This document shows positions 49,501-61,215 of a stretch of DNA of 64,000 bases, in pieces. The stretch comes from Taeniopygia guttata (Eukaryota > Chordata > Aves > Passeriformes > Estrildidae). The number at the start of each line of letters is the position of its first letter. Position 1 is the first letter of the stretch. The stretch covers positions 4,712,501 to 4,776,500 of the forward strand of contig NC_133033.1 of the NCBI RefSeq assembly GCF_048771995.1, in the 5' to 3' direction. Under the pieces are notes generated by a model. That model searched no databases, had not been told where the DNA came from, and was given only the letters and a program-made list of their open reading frames with translations. The translations under genes were made by a program, and so were the position numbers.

Positions 49501-50918
49501 GCTGGGTGACATCAGGTTACCTTTTACCTCCAGGCTACACTGGGAGTAGAGTCTGCTGCTATAAAATACATCTTTTGGGATTCCTGAGTGGCGATCCTTG
49601 GAATCCAAAGTTTGGAGAGCTTCCCTGGCTGCCCTTGGGACTGTTCTCCCTGCAGTCCTTGCAGCATCGTGGAGCGGCTCTGCCCCGTCCTTGCAGCAGG
49701 ATGTCCTTGCCCAGGGGGCCAGCCTTGGCTGTCCCTGCAGTCAGTCCCTGTGTGCTGGTGGCATTCTTTCCTCCCTCAAAACTTGTGCTCCAGAGCTTCC
49801 TTTTCCCTGCCTGGGCTCTGATTACACAGGACCACAGTGGGCGTGAGGCATGTGCCCACCATCTGTCACGGACTCGAGCCAGCCTAATTTGCTGGAGCGG
49901 TGTCAGTGGAGGAGCAGCCACAGGCTGGTTTCTCAGGAACAAAAAGCAACTACATGGTATTTTTACACCATCAGTCTAATTTATCCCCATTTCTATTTTG
50001 ACCTACTTCTCAGTCTAACAGTGATCATGTCCCATGTGGCTGAGCAATAATGGCAAGGCTGCTTCGAGATGATTTGGGGACTGCAAATGACTTTGAGCTG
50101 CAAGAAGTGATTTGCCAGAGAACAAAGCAACCCAAAGTTAATTTTAAGCTTTTTTTTTCATTAACATGAAATTAAGATTTTAATTTAAAGCTCTTTACTG
50201 ACAAAGTTTGGTCTGTTTTCTACCTGTCACTGGGAAATGAGCAATGGATAAATGCTTAATCTTCCAGTTTCTTAATCAGACAAAACAATAGAGCTTCTAT
50301 GTTAGGTTGTGTTTTGCTGCTGTACTCTGGTGGTAGCTGCAGCTTAGAGAGCACACTGTGGAAGTGAGGAAGAGTCCACAGCTGAAGAAGGATTAATTTG
50401 TAAATGGACCTTTGTTACACCGTGCTTTGTTTGCCCTATGAATTTATCTTCTTGGCCTGGTCTCATTTTGCCTTCCTAGTTCTATTCTTAATGTCCAGAG
50501 AAACGAAAGTCAAAGCATGTATTGTTACAGCTGTCTTGAATGGATATTGTAATGCAGGCAAATATGAGATTCTGTGACTGGACCTATGTGGATCCTAAGA
50601 AAATAGACAGAAAAAAATACTAAATCCACAAAACATAATTGTCTGAGTGTCCCAGCATAATCCATGTGAGCTATGTATTTTCTTGTTTTTAAAAAGCATT
50701 GTTGATGGTTTTAAGTATTTGCTATTCATAGCTTGCACTGAATGTCTTTTTTCCTTCTCTCCAGTTTCCAGATGCTGTATGCAGATTGTTACATGACCCG
50801 TGAGGAGTTCTGGGATATGTTTGATGGCTCGTTGTACCACAAGCTGAGGGAGGAGATGAATTGCAAGGATGCCTTTCCAGAAGTGTATGACAAAATCTGC
50901 AAAGCTGCAAGGCACTGA
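43599..50918 (+). CDS. DHCR24: DHCR24 (delta(24)-sterol reductase, seladin-1), complete
   Basis: FAD-dependent, NADPH-using ER membrane enzyme that reduces the sterol side-chain C24 double bond, converting desmosterol to cholesterol. Exons: 43599-43856, 44931-45086, 45548-45653, 45907-46025, 46120-46383, 47079-47222, 48131-48328, 49075-49253, 50765-50918. They total 1,578 nt, 525 aa (human 516) with all phases matching. An N-terminal membrane segment lies at about 10-27, with a second hydrophobic stretch [11 protein letters not shown]. The FAD-binding PCMH-type region includes [18 protein letters not shown] and [19 protein letters not shown]. The C-terminus ends [14 protein letters not shown] directly precedes the ATG; ATG 43599 is the start. 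The extra nine residues against human are at the N-terminus. Identity is certain. Confidence 0.97.
44513..44645 (-). mobile_element. CR1 LINE 3' fragment in DHCR24 intron 1
   Basis: Antisense CR1 tail: 'tagaatcctacgagg', 'gggttggaaggggcctta', 'ctccaaccccaccctgccatg', 'catcttccactagatcagg'. Strongly 5'-truncated. Confidence 0.85.
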
Positions 50919-52965
50919 GCCTGGCTGAGCTCACCAAGCAATCAGGGAAAGAGGAATTTACCTATAGCTAGTCAGTATGTCCTTTAAAGAAAATAAGCTT
51001 TATTGCTCTCCAAATAAGCTCATTCTTATTGATGTTTAAAGGTATGAATTCCTGCTTTACAGATTTATGTTTAGTATTTCTTCGTATGTTTTAAAACAAA
51101 TTTTCCAAACTCAGAGTGATTGTTTTTAAGAAATCTGAAGTGCTAGCCTTTGTATCTAATGTAGTGACATAGGTGAGTTCACCTATTTCCAAGCAGAAGA
51201 AAAATAACAGGAATGGATGAAGACACTGGAGTTACACCAGCCGTGTAGCACAGCTTTATTTAACATGACTTCTGAAAACAGGAGGGAGGGCTCAGAAGTA
51301 GGTGCCAAAGCTGAACACATTGTCTAATTAATCATGTTGTTAAAAACATTTGCCTCCAGTCAGTGTCCTGGAGCAGCTCTGCAGTGGCTCATCCACACTC
51401 CATCCTCCTCCAGCTGCGAGATGGTGGTGCTGGGCTGCTCACGTTGTCCTGCAGGGCAGCTGAGCTCCCCAGGCGTGGCTTCTGCTGGAAAACTGAGCAC
51501 TGAGGTGTGAAGAAGATGCTTTTTACTTGTGCCTATCAGATTTGTACTGATTTTGATTATGAAGTGCGAATGGATGTAGGTTTTTAGGTGTTTGGTAGTT
51601 GGCCAACAGTGCATTCGTTTTTTTGCCCCAAAGTATCAATGTTCTGGCTTTGTAGACCACTGAAAAAAAATTGCTGCTATTTCATATAGCCAAATTTTAC
51701 TTTCTTTGTGGGTCAGTTTGTTTGGGTTTATTTTGGGTTTGTGTTTTTTGGGGTTATTTGGTTGTGGCTTAATTTTAGTGCCTTATAAGTACTCAGTTGG
51801 AGGAAGATACGGCTCATCTCAGATTGTTCTGTCCCGGCCTATGGGAGAAGGAAGTCAAGGCTGCATTCATCTGAGGTTTGTTAGAGCAAGTGGCTGTGGA
51901 TAAGAACTGTTGATGTGAATCTTGATACAGGCTTTGGTTCTGACTTGAGTGACATTTTTGCTTTTCGTTTTAGCTGGGTTAGGTTGATAGGCTTTGTAAA
52001 AGGACTGTTTCAGTCACCTGGAGAGGAAAGAACAGCAAGTACTGTTAGTTCCCTCTTCTGCTGCTCGCAGGTGAAAATGGCACAGTTGTGGACTTGATAC
52101 ACTTGAGTGTAGAAGTGTGGAGATGTTTTGACCCTGTTGCCAGAATCAGGGTTCCAAACCAAGCCTGTGTCTTGTCCAAGCAGTACTGAAAATTGTTACT
52201 TGAAACCTTACTGAGTCTGATGGAAAAGAAAGTAATTTTCTTGAGGCTTGTGTAGGGGGTAACACGGAGAACTTCTCAAACAGTTACCAGTGGGAGGTGT
52301 AATTTTATTATGCGTGCTAAACCAATGATTTTATTTATTGATAGATGGATGTTCAAGGTCCAGATGAAACCAATGATAAAGCAGTAGCAGGAATAAGCTT
52401 GGGCTGTAACTCAGTGATGCACACTGTGTGCAAGTAAGGTACCCCTTCAAATCCTGCACAGGGGCAGCAATCCATGGGGAGACACGGCCAGTGCAGAGTG
52501 TCCTCAGTGCTGCCCGAGCCCTGGAGCTGTGTCAGTGATCCAGGAGGGCCTGCCACACCTCCTGGCTGCACCGGGGGTACACAGGAAGGCAAGTGTTGAT
52601 TCTCAGGGTGTGACCTGCCTTCCTGCCCCCACGAGGGAATCATCCCTGGGGTGAAGCCATGATTAGCCCAGTGCTAGTATAGTCTGCACAGAGCAAGAAT
52701 GGTTTGGTTAGCTTTGACAGCGCAATGTTAAAACAGCTAGAGGATATGCAAATACTTCTACTTAGGCTGTGTTTCACTTATGTACTGATGATCTTTAGGT
52801 ATGCACTATGTTTGTTTTTTCACTCCTTAATTTATTGGCAAACTTTATATGCTGTGATTGGGTACTGCACTGTATCAGTCACACACATGCACACACATCA
52901 TTGCTGTTGCTCTTGGTTTTTTGTTTGTATGGGCTGTTGAAAATAAAGCTCTGGCCGGCGTACTG
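50919..52965 (+). other. DHCR24: DHCR24 3' UTR (inferred)
   Basis: AT-rich sequence after the stop. AATAAA lies at 52942-52947, giving about 2.05 kb of UTR; the human UTR is also over 2 kb. A further AATAAA occurs at 53185-53190. The open frame at 51706-51903 inside this UTR has no recognisable homology. Confidence 0.5.
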
Positions 52966-55900
52966 TTCCAAGGAGTGGCTTTTAATGAGTGCTTGCTTGC
53001 TTTTCAACAGCTGTTTATCATTTCTCTTGTGCTTCTTGTGTCATTCCACATGGCCAGTGATGACTGAGAAAAGTCTGGGTAAGAGACTCAAGGCAGTGTG
53101 AGGGAGGTGGTGAGAGGTGATGTTTGCAGGAATGTCTTTGAAGCCTGTGAACCTTCACTTACCTTTTCCCCAAGACTCACCTGCAATAAAAGAAACACCT
53201 CATAGCTGAGCCTTAGCCCTTCACTCATGCCCCACTAGCTCCACACAGCTTCATGGTGCCAATTGTCCCGATTTTTTACACACACCACTTCCTTCTTTCC
53301 CTGTGACGTTTTGCTCAAGGAGGACAAACTCCTGTTTTGCATTTAGGTGCTACCCATTGACAGTGGGTAGTTACTTCATTCTTATTTCATGCTAATAAAT
53401 CTAATCCCTGCCTTGAATGAGCAGGCAAAAATGAGAGGGAAGACTCGGTGCACTCTTCAGCCTGAGGGGTTTCACACCCACCTGTCTCCTAGCTAAATGT
53501 CTTCACGCAGCTCTGCGGGCTCAGTAGGAGGTGTTCTGCCCCTCCCTGCTCGCAGCTGGTACACCTTCTCCCAGGGTGTGCGCTGCTCTTTTCCCAGGGA
53601 GAAAGCCACACTGCCAAGTGCCCCAGCCCTGCTGAAGCAGCAGTTCAGGTGCCAAAGCCCTTCTGTGCTGGCCTTGGCTGCATTTCACAACCCTCCTTTG
53701 TCGGCCCAGCTGCATTTCTGTACCCTCCCTCGCCCACATCACTGCTCAGGCATTTCCCTTCAGAGCCCTCCTCCTCCGGAACAATAGCCAGGATTTCCTT
53801 AAATCGCTGCAGTTTTACCTGTGTTCCATTATCTCCCCCCACCAAATGGTAATTGCAGATTAATTAGTATACTTAATCAGCCACAACTAACATGTAATTA
53901 CACCTAGATTTAATTAATCCTGTCTGGTCTAAACACTTGTACTAGACCTGATAAACTTAATTCTAGGAGAAACAACGTGCTCCCAGTACCTTTTTATGGC
54001 CAGCTTTTGTTGCTACTGACATTTTCTGCTCATCTCACTTTCTGCAGAGCCTCCAGGTTTTCATTCCCTGCTTGTCTTTGCTATGGTAGCTCTGTTTTAA
54101 ACCCACTTCTCTGTGGAGTTGTGGTGGACCTGGAGATACTCAGGTGTGGTAACACCACCTAGAACAGGTATGTTCAACTCCTGTAAGTAGCAGCAGAGTT
54201 TGAAAGGATGTGTTTAACTCTGAGTGAGCTGTGTGTGCCATCACACCTTCCTTGGGAGGATGTGCAGGGTCCGGCATCCTCTTACGTATGTAATTTCTCT
54301 AAAGTCCTGCCTGAAAGTAGTTAATTATTGCTCAATTGCAGTGTCATTGCCCCCCTCCTTTAAGTCTCTGTGTTCAGCCAGGCAGAGGGAGGACAGGGAA
54401 TCCCCTCTGTCATGCTTGCTGTGGTCCCTATCTATCCCAGGGAAGGCATGGTACAATTCCAACACTTTGTCTCAGTTGTCCTTTGCTCCTGGGCCTCCCC
54501 AGCTCCCATCAGCCACTGGCCTGTGAATTACAGGCTCCTGGCTGCTCCCAGCAGCAGAGCCACTCACCTCAGCAAGTGAGACAACAACAGTGGCACATCT
54601 TAACCAAAGGGAGCCCACGCTGCGGGGGAGGGAGGAGGACACAGCACCCAGTGAGCCCCACCACCCTCCTCCAGGAGCAGCTCTGGCCACAGCAGGACAT
54701 AGAGTTGATTATCCCTGCAGGCTTGAGCTCTCTCACCAGTCCCCTCCTGCCAGCTGCAGTGAAGGGCAGCAGTGTCACAACCTCCCCACTCAAGTGGAAT
54801 CTGAAAGTTCCCCACCAATTACGAAGATGTCTTGACCTCTTTCAAGCTGCCTGTTCCTCACTCAGCTGGATAAAGGAGAGAAGCCATGTGGATTCCTGCT
54901 GATCATCCCTAGCCAAGGTGGACTGTTTCAGACTAAAGCTTTCCCTGTCTGCTTTGAGCCCTTTAGGCTTTGTTCTGGTTCTCTATGGGGAAGCTGCCAA
55001 GATGAATACAGCTCCAGGAATGGGTACTGGGGGAAGGGCTCCTACCTGCACTGGCTCTGCAATGTGCTGCTGATGCTGCTAGAGTCAAAACTGGCTTTTA
55101 AGCAGCAGAGAATGACTTTTTGGAGGATACAAAATGCTCCTGGCACCTAAAAGGACCCAGCTGCCCTCATCCATGAAGTGCCTCCGCTTGCTTGCAGGTG
55201 AAACAGAGCAAAACTAATGGGAAGAGTTGTCCAAGCATCCCTTGAAAAGGGCAAAGGCCTGAGGATGCAGGCAGAGGTAATGTGGGCACTGCCGAGCTCC
55301 TGCCAGGCTCACCTGCCTGTGGGCAGTGTGTGCTCCCTGCTGGGTGCTCAGCACATCCCATGCTTCCACCCCAGGCTGCTCCCAGCTTGAGCTGCGTGTC
55401 CTGGACAATCTGTGCAAAAAGCCCCTGTGCAAGGAGCTGCTTCCCAGCAGGCACAGGCAGCCTGGGAGGTGAGAAGAGCAACGCCAGTACATCCAGCTGC
55501 CCCCACACATCAAGCTCTCACCTGGCTGCCCATGTCCCCAGGACTGCCTGCAGCCACCTGCTGACAGCTCTGGTCCCCAAGGACCACGGGGATGGTGGCA
55601 GCCCTTGCCATGGCAACCATCACCGTGGCACCCAGCATCTCCATTCCCCAGGGAACGTCCCCTCCCCTGTGCAGGCAGGGCTGGAAAACAGCAGGGAAAA
55701 AACAAAGTGTTGTCTGCCCAGGAGGAGCTGTCTGGAAGCACCCCAGGGCTACCCCAGAGGGAACACTGCACCTTGGGTAGCTGCCAGAGCACAGGGGGTG
55801 TGCATTTTATATTCCCCAGCTACTCCCCAAGGGGCAAATCAAAGGCAGGACCTGGAATCACCACTCCAGTGGGCATAAAAGCATTGTCCAGCAGTTACAG

Positions 55901-57660
55901 TAATATAGTGATATTACTGGGGATCAAATCAGTGAGCCAAGGCTGTGAGCCAGCACTGTGGGGTCACAAGCCCTACAAGCTGTCCACAGGCGGATGGGAT
56001 GTGCCACCACTCTGTGCCCACCCCAAGCCCAGACTGCAAATTCTCTGCAGGATGGAGAGAGGTTTGACCACTGAATGACTTGGCCTCTCACCTGCCCTGA
56101 CTTTTCCCCAGCCCTGTCCTGGTGCTGCCTGGGGATGCTGCTGGAAAGGGAAGAACCATTTTCCATCAGCCCGGTGGCTACTCCCACACTGACCCCTTGA
56201 TCTCTTTGGTGCTGATTCAAGACAGCTGCTATTGCCTGCTTGGTCTTTCATTTATCTTTCCCCATCCTCAGCATTTTTCCTCCCGGAAATCCCTCGGGGC
56301 AAAGAGAGAGGCCCCAGACAGGAGCTGAGCCCCTCCTGGGCAGGGCACGCCCCTCTCAGGCCACTCTTTTGGCCCCAGTGCCATAAATCAGCCCCGGCAA
56401 AGCAGCAGGGAAGCAGTTTGGTGAAAGGCTGCAGGGACAGCAGTACCTTTATTAGGTTCCCCCAGCACAGCTGGAAAAAATAAGGAGCCCAGACAGGCTT
56501 TCAGGCACATAACCCCTGAGCTGAGCCCTGCATTCGGTCCTGTCTGCTGATTTAATAACAGATCAGCTTTCCCCACAGACCACATCTCCTGTGTAGCCCT
56601 AAACCCCCCTGGTTAAAACACTGCCCCAGAGAATCAGTCCAAGATGGTTTTGTCCCTTTGATCAGTGCAGCAGGTAATAAGTCACTGACGGAAATATGTT
56701 TCACTTCTCTGGCTCCAACAGTAGAAATGGAGACAACCCCTCTGTCCTGAACTGCCTGGTGAAAACCTCACAGTTCCTGGGCAGGCAGGAGGAGATGGAC
56801 AAAGGGGTTTGTAGGGTGGCTGTGGAGGTCCCCAGGGACACACAGCAGCACCTGGCTGTCCAAGGTGTGAGCAAATTCCCTTCCCACAGGGATCCATCCC
56901 GATCTCCAGCCTCAGAGACGGCCACAGCATTTACAGTGCCTGTCTAACTGTGGTGACAAGCACAGATTGCCTGACAAAACCAGGGAAGGCTGGTCTGGGA
57001 ACTGCTGAGGGACTCCCACAGGTGCCTCTGGGCACACAGGTAGTTGAGTCACCTGGCAGAACTGGCTCAACTGTTTAATGACTTTAATGTTTCTAGATAG
57101 CCCAGAGCATCAGATGTGCTCTTTAATTCCTCACTTTTGCCCATATCCAGTCCTCTGTAAACAGGAGTGTACATTACATTATAAAAGAATTGTGAAGATT
57201 TCTTCAAATCCCATTTTTAAAATAAGGGTTTCTTCTTATTTCCCTATATTTAAAGAGGATTATTTAACTCTTCTTTGAAGTGCTGTCTCCTCCTCCAGTG
57301 GAGTACTTTAGTGTGTGCTCCAGAGATGTTAAACTCCCTCTGAGCTGAGGGAGGAGGCTGAAAAGTGCAGTGTGGAGGTGGTCACTGGGTGTCAGGCGCT
57401 GTGTGTCTGCCAGGCTGGGTTGGAGAGAGCTGGAATGAGCTAAGAAGGTGGCTTTTGATCTCTCAGCCCTCCTTCAGGTACCCTCCAAGTGCTTCTGTCC
57501 CTGAACACTCAGCACATGCTGCCCCAAGACTGGACCTGGAAGGGGAAGCAGATGTGCTCATTGCTTTCAAGGACCCTTTTTGTCCTGTCCTGGCTCTGTT
57601 TACTATTTTCAGTGTTACACGAGGGTGAACACTGTGCAATAACTGTTCCTAGTGGACAGA
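52966..57660. other. Intergenic stretch where LEXM and TTC22 would be expected
   Basis: In human, LEXM and TTC22 lie between DHCR24 and PARS2. I looked for tetratricopeptide exons and for the PGPG-type repeats of LEXM and saw none before 57,660. Open frames such as 55,282-55,878 show no familiar motif and overlap others. Confidence 0.4.
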
Positions 57661-57669
57661 ACTCCTGGG

Positions 57670-57832
57670 CTGAGCGGCGGAGTTTGACCTGGATGATGCC
57701 ATTCCCAAACTGCAGCTCCTCGGGGACAAACAGAAAACATTTGGCATCGAGTGCTTGGAGCAGGTCATTGCCCTGGAGCAGTGTGGCTCCACCGAGACCT
57801 TGCGGTGCCTCCTGCGGACGCAGCTTTGGGCA
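57670..57832 (+). pseudogene. TTC22: Probable decayed TTC22 exon
   Basis: One frame reads AEFDLDDAIPKLQLLGDKQ followed by IECLEQVIALEQCGSTETLR and CLLRTQLWAG. This resembles the TPR region near the C-terminal third of human TTC22 (around LPELQLLRGKC, then [20 protein letters not shown], then CLLEALLAQW). The segment corresponding to GKCLRIKGEDAN is missing, a TGA lies in frame a few codons upstream, and no partner exons were seen. The position between DHCR24 and PARS2 is where TTC22 belongs, in the expected strand. It could instead be one exon of a diverged live gene. Confidence 0.45.
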
Positions 57833-57851
57833 GGTGAGGCTGGAGAAACAC

Positions 57852-58484
57852 TGTTATGTGTAGTAGATATAATTTGTGCCATTTCTAATATGATATATGT
57901 GATATTGAATATTTGTTAGAGTATACATGTTTGTATTAGGATTCCCCCCCCCTCACAAGCGCAGGTGAGACCGGGTGTAGATTGGAAACTGATTTACAAG
58001 TAAGAAGGTATAGCTCTACAGCTCGCCAGGAGATGGGCCATGTCTGGGGAGATACAGAAACCCCAGGTGCTGATCGTTTGATCCAAGATGGATATCATGG
58101 AAATCCTGAGGCAGATACATGTGGATACAGCGTTCCCTGTAAATTTCATCAAAGGATTCAACAAACTCCAGACAGTGATTTGTTCTCCCTCATCCTCAAA
58201 AAAAGAGAATTTTATTAACATATAGATTCTGAATAGGAGAAAAGACTGATTGCTGAAATCTTGGCCTCAGGCGGAATTTTCCCTATAAAAACCGCTTGTG
58301 CCAGGATGGAGGTGTGTGGGCATAGAGGAAAACCTCTGCTGAGGCTGACTCCTTGTCACACACCCAGGGCTGACCCCGGGCTCGGCTCTGTTCTTTCCTT
58401 GTGGCTGGCTAGATAAAATTTGATTGTAAAATAAATATTTTATTTTTCATATTAATTTGGCTGGACAAATTTTCATTTATAACA
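57852..58484 (+). mobile_element. Solo LTR of an endogenous retrovirus (ERVL-like)
   Basis: 633 bp with terminal TGTTAT...ATAACA, flanked by a perfect 5-bp target duplication AACAC (57847-57851 and 58485-58489). A TATAAAA lies near 58,283 and AATAAA near 58,430, fitting U3-R-U5 order on the + strand. A 5-bp duplication suggests class III/ERVL-type integration. No internal region is present, so it looks like an LTR-LTR recombination product. The intact duplication and ends suggest a fairly recent insertion. Confidence 0.8.
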
Positions 58485-58839
58485 AACACCAAGGCATGGA
58501 CGGAGCAGGGGGTCAAGGAAGACGGGGAGTCCCCAGGCGGCGCCTGTGGAGCTGAGGGCTGTGCGCCATAACCACGCTGTGCAAAGCCATGACCGGGGGG
58601 GGAGGATGGAGCTGGCAAAGTGCTCTTTGAGGTGATGAACATCATTTCTTCCGAGACCAGGATGTACAAGTGATCACTATCCATCTGAGCCGGTGGGACG
58701 ACAGCAAGCCTCACAGCAGCAGCCTTTCCCAAGAATGAGGACTTTCTGGGCTTGGAAAACCGTACGTTTTGGAAAGACGTACCAGTTTAGGAAGGGACTC
58801 CCAAACCGTGGTGGTGCCATTGCTGTGAGGGCCGCCCCC

Positions 58840-58995
58840 GGCGCTGCGCACGGTCCTCCCGCCCGGCAGGGGGCGCCCTCCGCGCCCGGGCGGAACCAGC
58901 GAGAGCGGCGCGCGCCGCCCCTCTGCCGCGTGGGTCCGCCCGCGTGACAGGGCGGGGCTCCCCATTGGCTGGGCCGGGCGCGCGCCCCCGCGGGG
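58840..58995 (+). promoter_or_regulatory. PARS2: PARS2 CpG-island promoter and non-coding first exon (inferred)
   Basis: Very GC-rich sequence containing an ATTGG box (58963-58967) and ending in a good donor, ggggg/gtaagt, with the intron starting at 58996. It pairs with the acceptor ctctctccgcag ending 59785, just before the PARS2 start codon. The transcription start is not determined. Confidence 0.55.
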
Positions 58996-59249
58996 GTAAG
59001 TGCGCGCGTGGGTGTGCGCGTGCGCGTGTGACTGTGCGTGTCCGCGTGTGAGTGTGCGCTCCGGTGTGTTTGTTTGTGCGCTCCGGTGTTCCCCCGTGGC
59101 ATCCCCACCTGTCCATGCCCGCACCTGCACATCCCGGAAGGTGTTCCCGCGTGGGCAGCATCATCCCGCGTGTGTGCCGGTGTGCCCGTGCCGCGTTCGT
59201 GCGTGTCCGTGTGCGGGTACCGGGAAGCGCGCAGGGCTGTGTGAACGCC

Positions 59250-59681
59250 GTGCAGCACTCGGGTGTGTCGGGGTACCTGGATGTGCACACCCGTGCAGCA
59301 TTCCCGTGTGATGGGGTACCTGGATGTGCACACCCGTGCAGCGTTCCCGTGTGATGGGGTACCTGGATGTGCACACCCGTGCAGCATTCCCGTGTGATGG
59401 GGTACCTGGATGTGCACACCCGTGCAGCATTCCTGTGTGATGGGGTACCTGGATGTGCACACCCGTGCAGCATTCCCGTGTGATGGGGTACCTGGATGTG
59501 CACACCCGTGCAGCGTTCCCGTGTGATGGGGTACCTGGATGTGCACACCCGTGCAGCATTCCCGTGTGATGGGGTACCTGGATGTGCACACCCGTGCAGC
59601 ATTCCCGTGTGATGGGGTACCTGGATGTGCACACCCGTGCAGCATTCCCGTGTGATGGGGTACCTGGATGTGCACACCCGG
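59250..59681. repeat. 43-bp minisatellite in PARS2 5' UTR intron
   Basis: About ten nearly identical 43-bp units, each containing ggggtacctggatgtgcaca and gtgcagcattcccgtgtgat. Differences are mostly single bases (a/g in gcattc, c/t in attcc). The surrounding sequence is a GT-rich (gtgcgcgtg) tract at 58,997-59,220. A minus-strand frame through the array repeats VCTSRYPITRECCTG and is spurious. Confidence 0.95.
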
Positions 59682-59802
59682 TGCGTGTGGGTCCGTGTGA
59701 GCTCTGACACCCGTGTGGGTGTGGGGTGGCGCAGACCCTGCTCTGTGTCAGCGCTGACCCTGCTCTGTCCCCTCTCTCTCCGCAGCCCCTCTCCGTGCCC
59801 CC

Positions 59803-61215
59803 ATGGAGGCCTTGCTGAGGAGCTGCCGTGTCCTGGTGCTGGGTGCCCGGCAGTGTGGGATCAGGGCCCGGCACGGCGGCCCCCCGGGCAGGCCCAGGCG
59901 CCTGCGGCTCTCGCAGCTCTTCCAGCCGCTGGCCCTGCCTGTGGGCGGCCAGGCGGGCTCCGAGGCCCGGCCCGGGGAGCCCACCTGCCGCAGCCAGCGG
60001 CTGATGCTGCAGGCGGGGCTCATCCATCCCACCAGCCCCGGCTGCTACTGCTACCTGCCGCCCACCGTCCGCGCCATGGAGAAGCTGATCCAGCTGATGG
60101 ACGAGGAGATGCGCGCCGTGGGTGGGCAGAAGCTGAACCTGCCCAGCCTGTGCTCGGCGGAGCTGTGGCGCGCCAGCGGCCGCTGGGACCAGATGGGGCC
60201 GGAGCTCTTCCGGCTGGTGGATCGGCACGACCACGGCTACTGCTTGGGCCCCACGCATGAGGAGGTGGTGACGGCGCTGGTGGCCTCGCAGACCGGCCTG
60301 TCCTACAAGCAGCTCCCGCTGCGCCTCTACCAGGTCACCAGGAAGTTCCGGGACGAGCCCAAGCCCCGTTTCGGCTTGCTGCGCAGCCGGGAGTTCTACA
60401 TGAAGGACATGTACACCTTCGACAGCTCCGAGGAGGCGGCTCGGCGCACCTACGAGCAGGTGTGTGCTGCCTACTGCAGCCTCTTCGCCCGCCTGGGCCT
60501 GCCCTTCGTCAAGGTGCAGGCGGCCACGGGCAGCATCGGCGGCAGCACGTCCCACGAGTTCCAGCTGCCGGCAGACATCGGCGAGGACAGGCTGCTGCTG
60601 TGCCCTCAGGGGCATTTCGCAGCCAACGTGGAGACGCTAAACGGGGAGCAAACCTCGTGCCCCACGTGCGGGGAGAAACTCACCGAGACCAAAGGCATTG
60701 AGGTGGGGCACACGTTTTACCTGGGCACCAAGTACTCCTCCGTCGCCAACGCCGTCTTCTCCTCCGCAGAGAACAAACCCCAGCTGGCAGAAATGGGCTG
60801 CTACGGCCTGGGCGTCACTCGCATCCTGGCGGCCTCCATCGAGGTGCTCTCCACCGAGGACAGCATCCGCTGGCCGAGCCTCATCGCGCCCTACCAGCTC
60901 TGCTTCATCCCCCCCAAGAGGGGCAGCAAGGAGGAGGAGGAGGGAGCGGCGCTGCTGGAGCGGGTGTACGATGAGCTGGCCGAAGCGCTGCCCCACCTCG
61001 CCGGCGACTCGGTGCTGGATGACCGGAGCCAGCTGACCATCGGCAAGAGGCTGAAGGATGCCAAAAGGCTGGGCTATCCCTACGTGGTGGTGGCTGGGAA
61101 GAGGGTCTGCGAGGACCCCCCGGTCTTTGAGGTTTGGAATCAGAATGCCAGCGAGGTTTTGTTCCTCACCAAAGAAGGCGTCATAGAGCTGCTGAGTAAA
61201 GTCCAAGTCCCTTAA
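59803..61215 (+). CDS. PARS2: PARS2, mitochondrial prolyl-tRNA synthetase, complete
   Basis: Class IIa aminoacyl-tRNA synthetase that charges mitochondrial tRNA-Pro. The single coding exon gives 470 aa (human 475, also a single coding exon). An N-terminal Arg-rich, acid-poor leader fits mitochondrial import. Seen motifs: motif 1 region QAGLIHPTSPGCYCYLPPTV; TxE loop-type GPTHEEVVT; motif 2 FRDEPKPRFGLLRSREFYMK; motif 3 MGCYGLGVTRILAA. A C-terminal anticodon-binding domain begins about residue 365 (PYQLCFIPP, ... VLDDRSQLTIGKRLKDAKRL). The start ATG follows the splice acceptor by 17 nt and matches the family length. AATAAA at 61798-61803 probably ends the mRNA. Identity is certain. Confidence 0.97.
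   Translation: MEALLRSCRVLVLGARQCGIRARHGGPPGRPRRLRLSQLFQPLALPVGGQAGSEARPGEPTCRSQRLMLQAGLIHPTSPGCYCYLPPTVRAMEKLIQLMDEEMRAVGGQKLNLPSLCSAELWRASGRWDQMGPELFRLVDRHDHGYCLGPTHEEVVTALVASQTGLSYKQLPLRLYQVTRKFRDEPKPRFGLLRSREFYMKDMYTFDSSEEAARRTYEQVCAAYCSLFARLGLPFVKVQAATGSIGGSTSHEFQLPADIGEDRLLLCPQGHFAANVETLNGEQTSCPTCGEKLTETKGIEVGHTFYLGTKYSSVANAVFSSAENKPQLAEMGCYGLGVTRILAASIEVLSTEDSIRWPSLIAPYQLCFIPPKRGSKEEEEGAALLERVYDELAEALPHLAGDSVLDDRSQLTIGKRLKDAKRLGYPYVVVAGKRVCEDPPVFEVWNQNASEVLFLTKEGVIELLSKVQVP

Noticed and set aside
51706-51903. Open frame containing KYSVGGRYGSSQIVLSRPMG as a LEXM exon candidate
   Set aside because: No PGPG repeats or splice signals fit, and it lies in the probable DHCR24 3' UTR.
55282-55878. 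198-codon + strand frame as a novel gene
   Set aside because: It overlaps equally long frames on the other strand, with no domain, no splice support and biased composition expected from GC-rich non-coding DNA.
59161-60615. 484-codon minus-strand frame over PARS2
   Set aside because: It is antisense to a certain gene and continues through the 43-bp array; no known protein resembles it.
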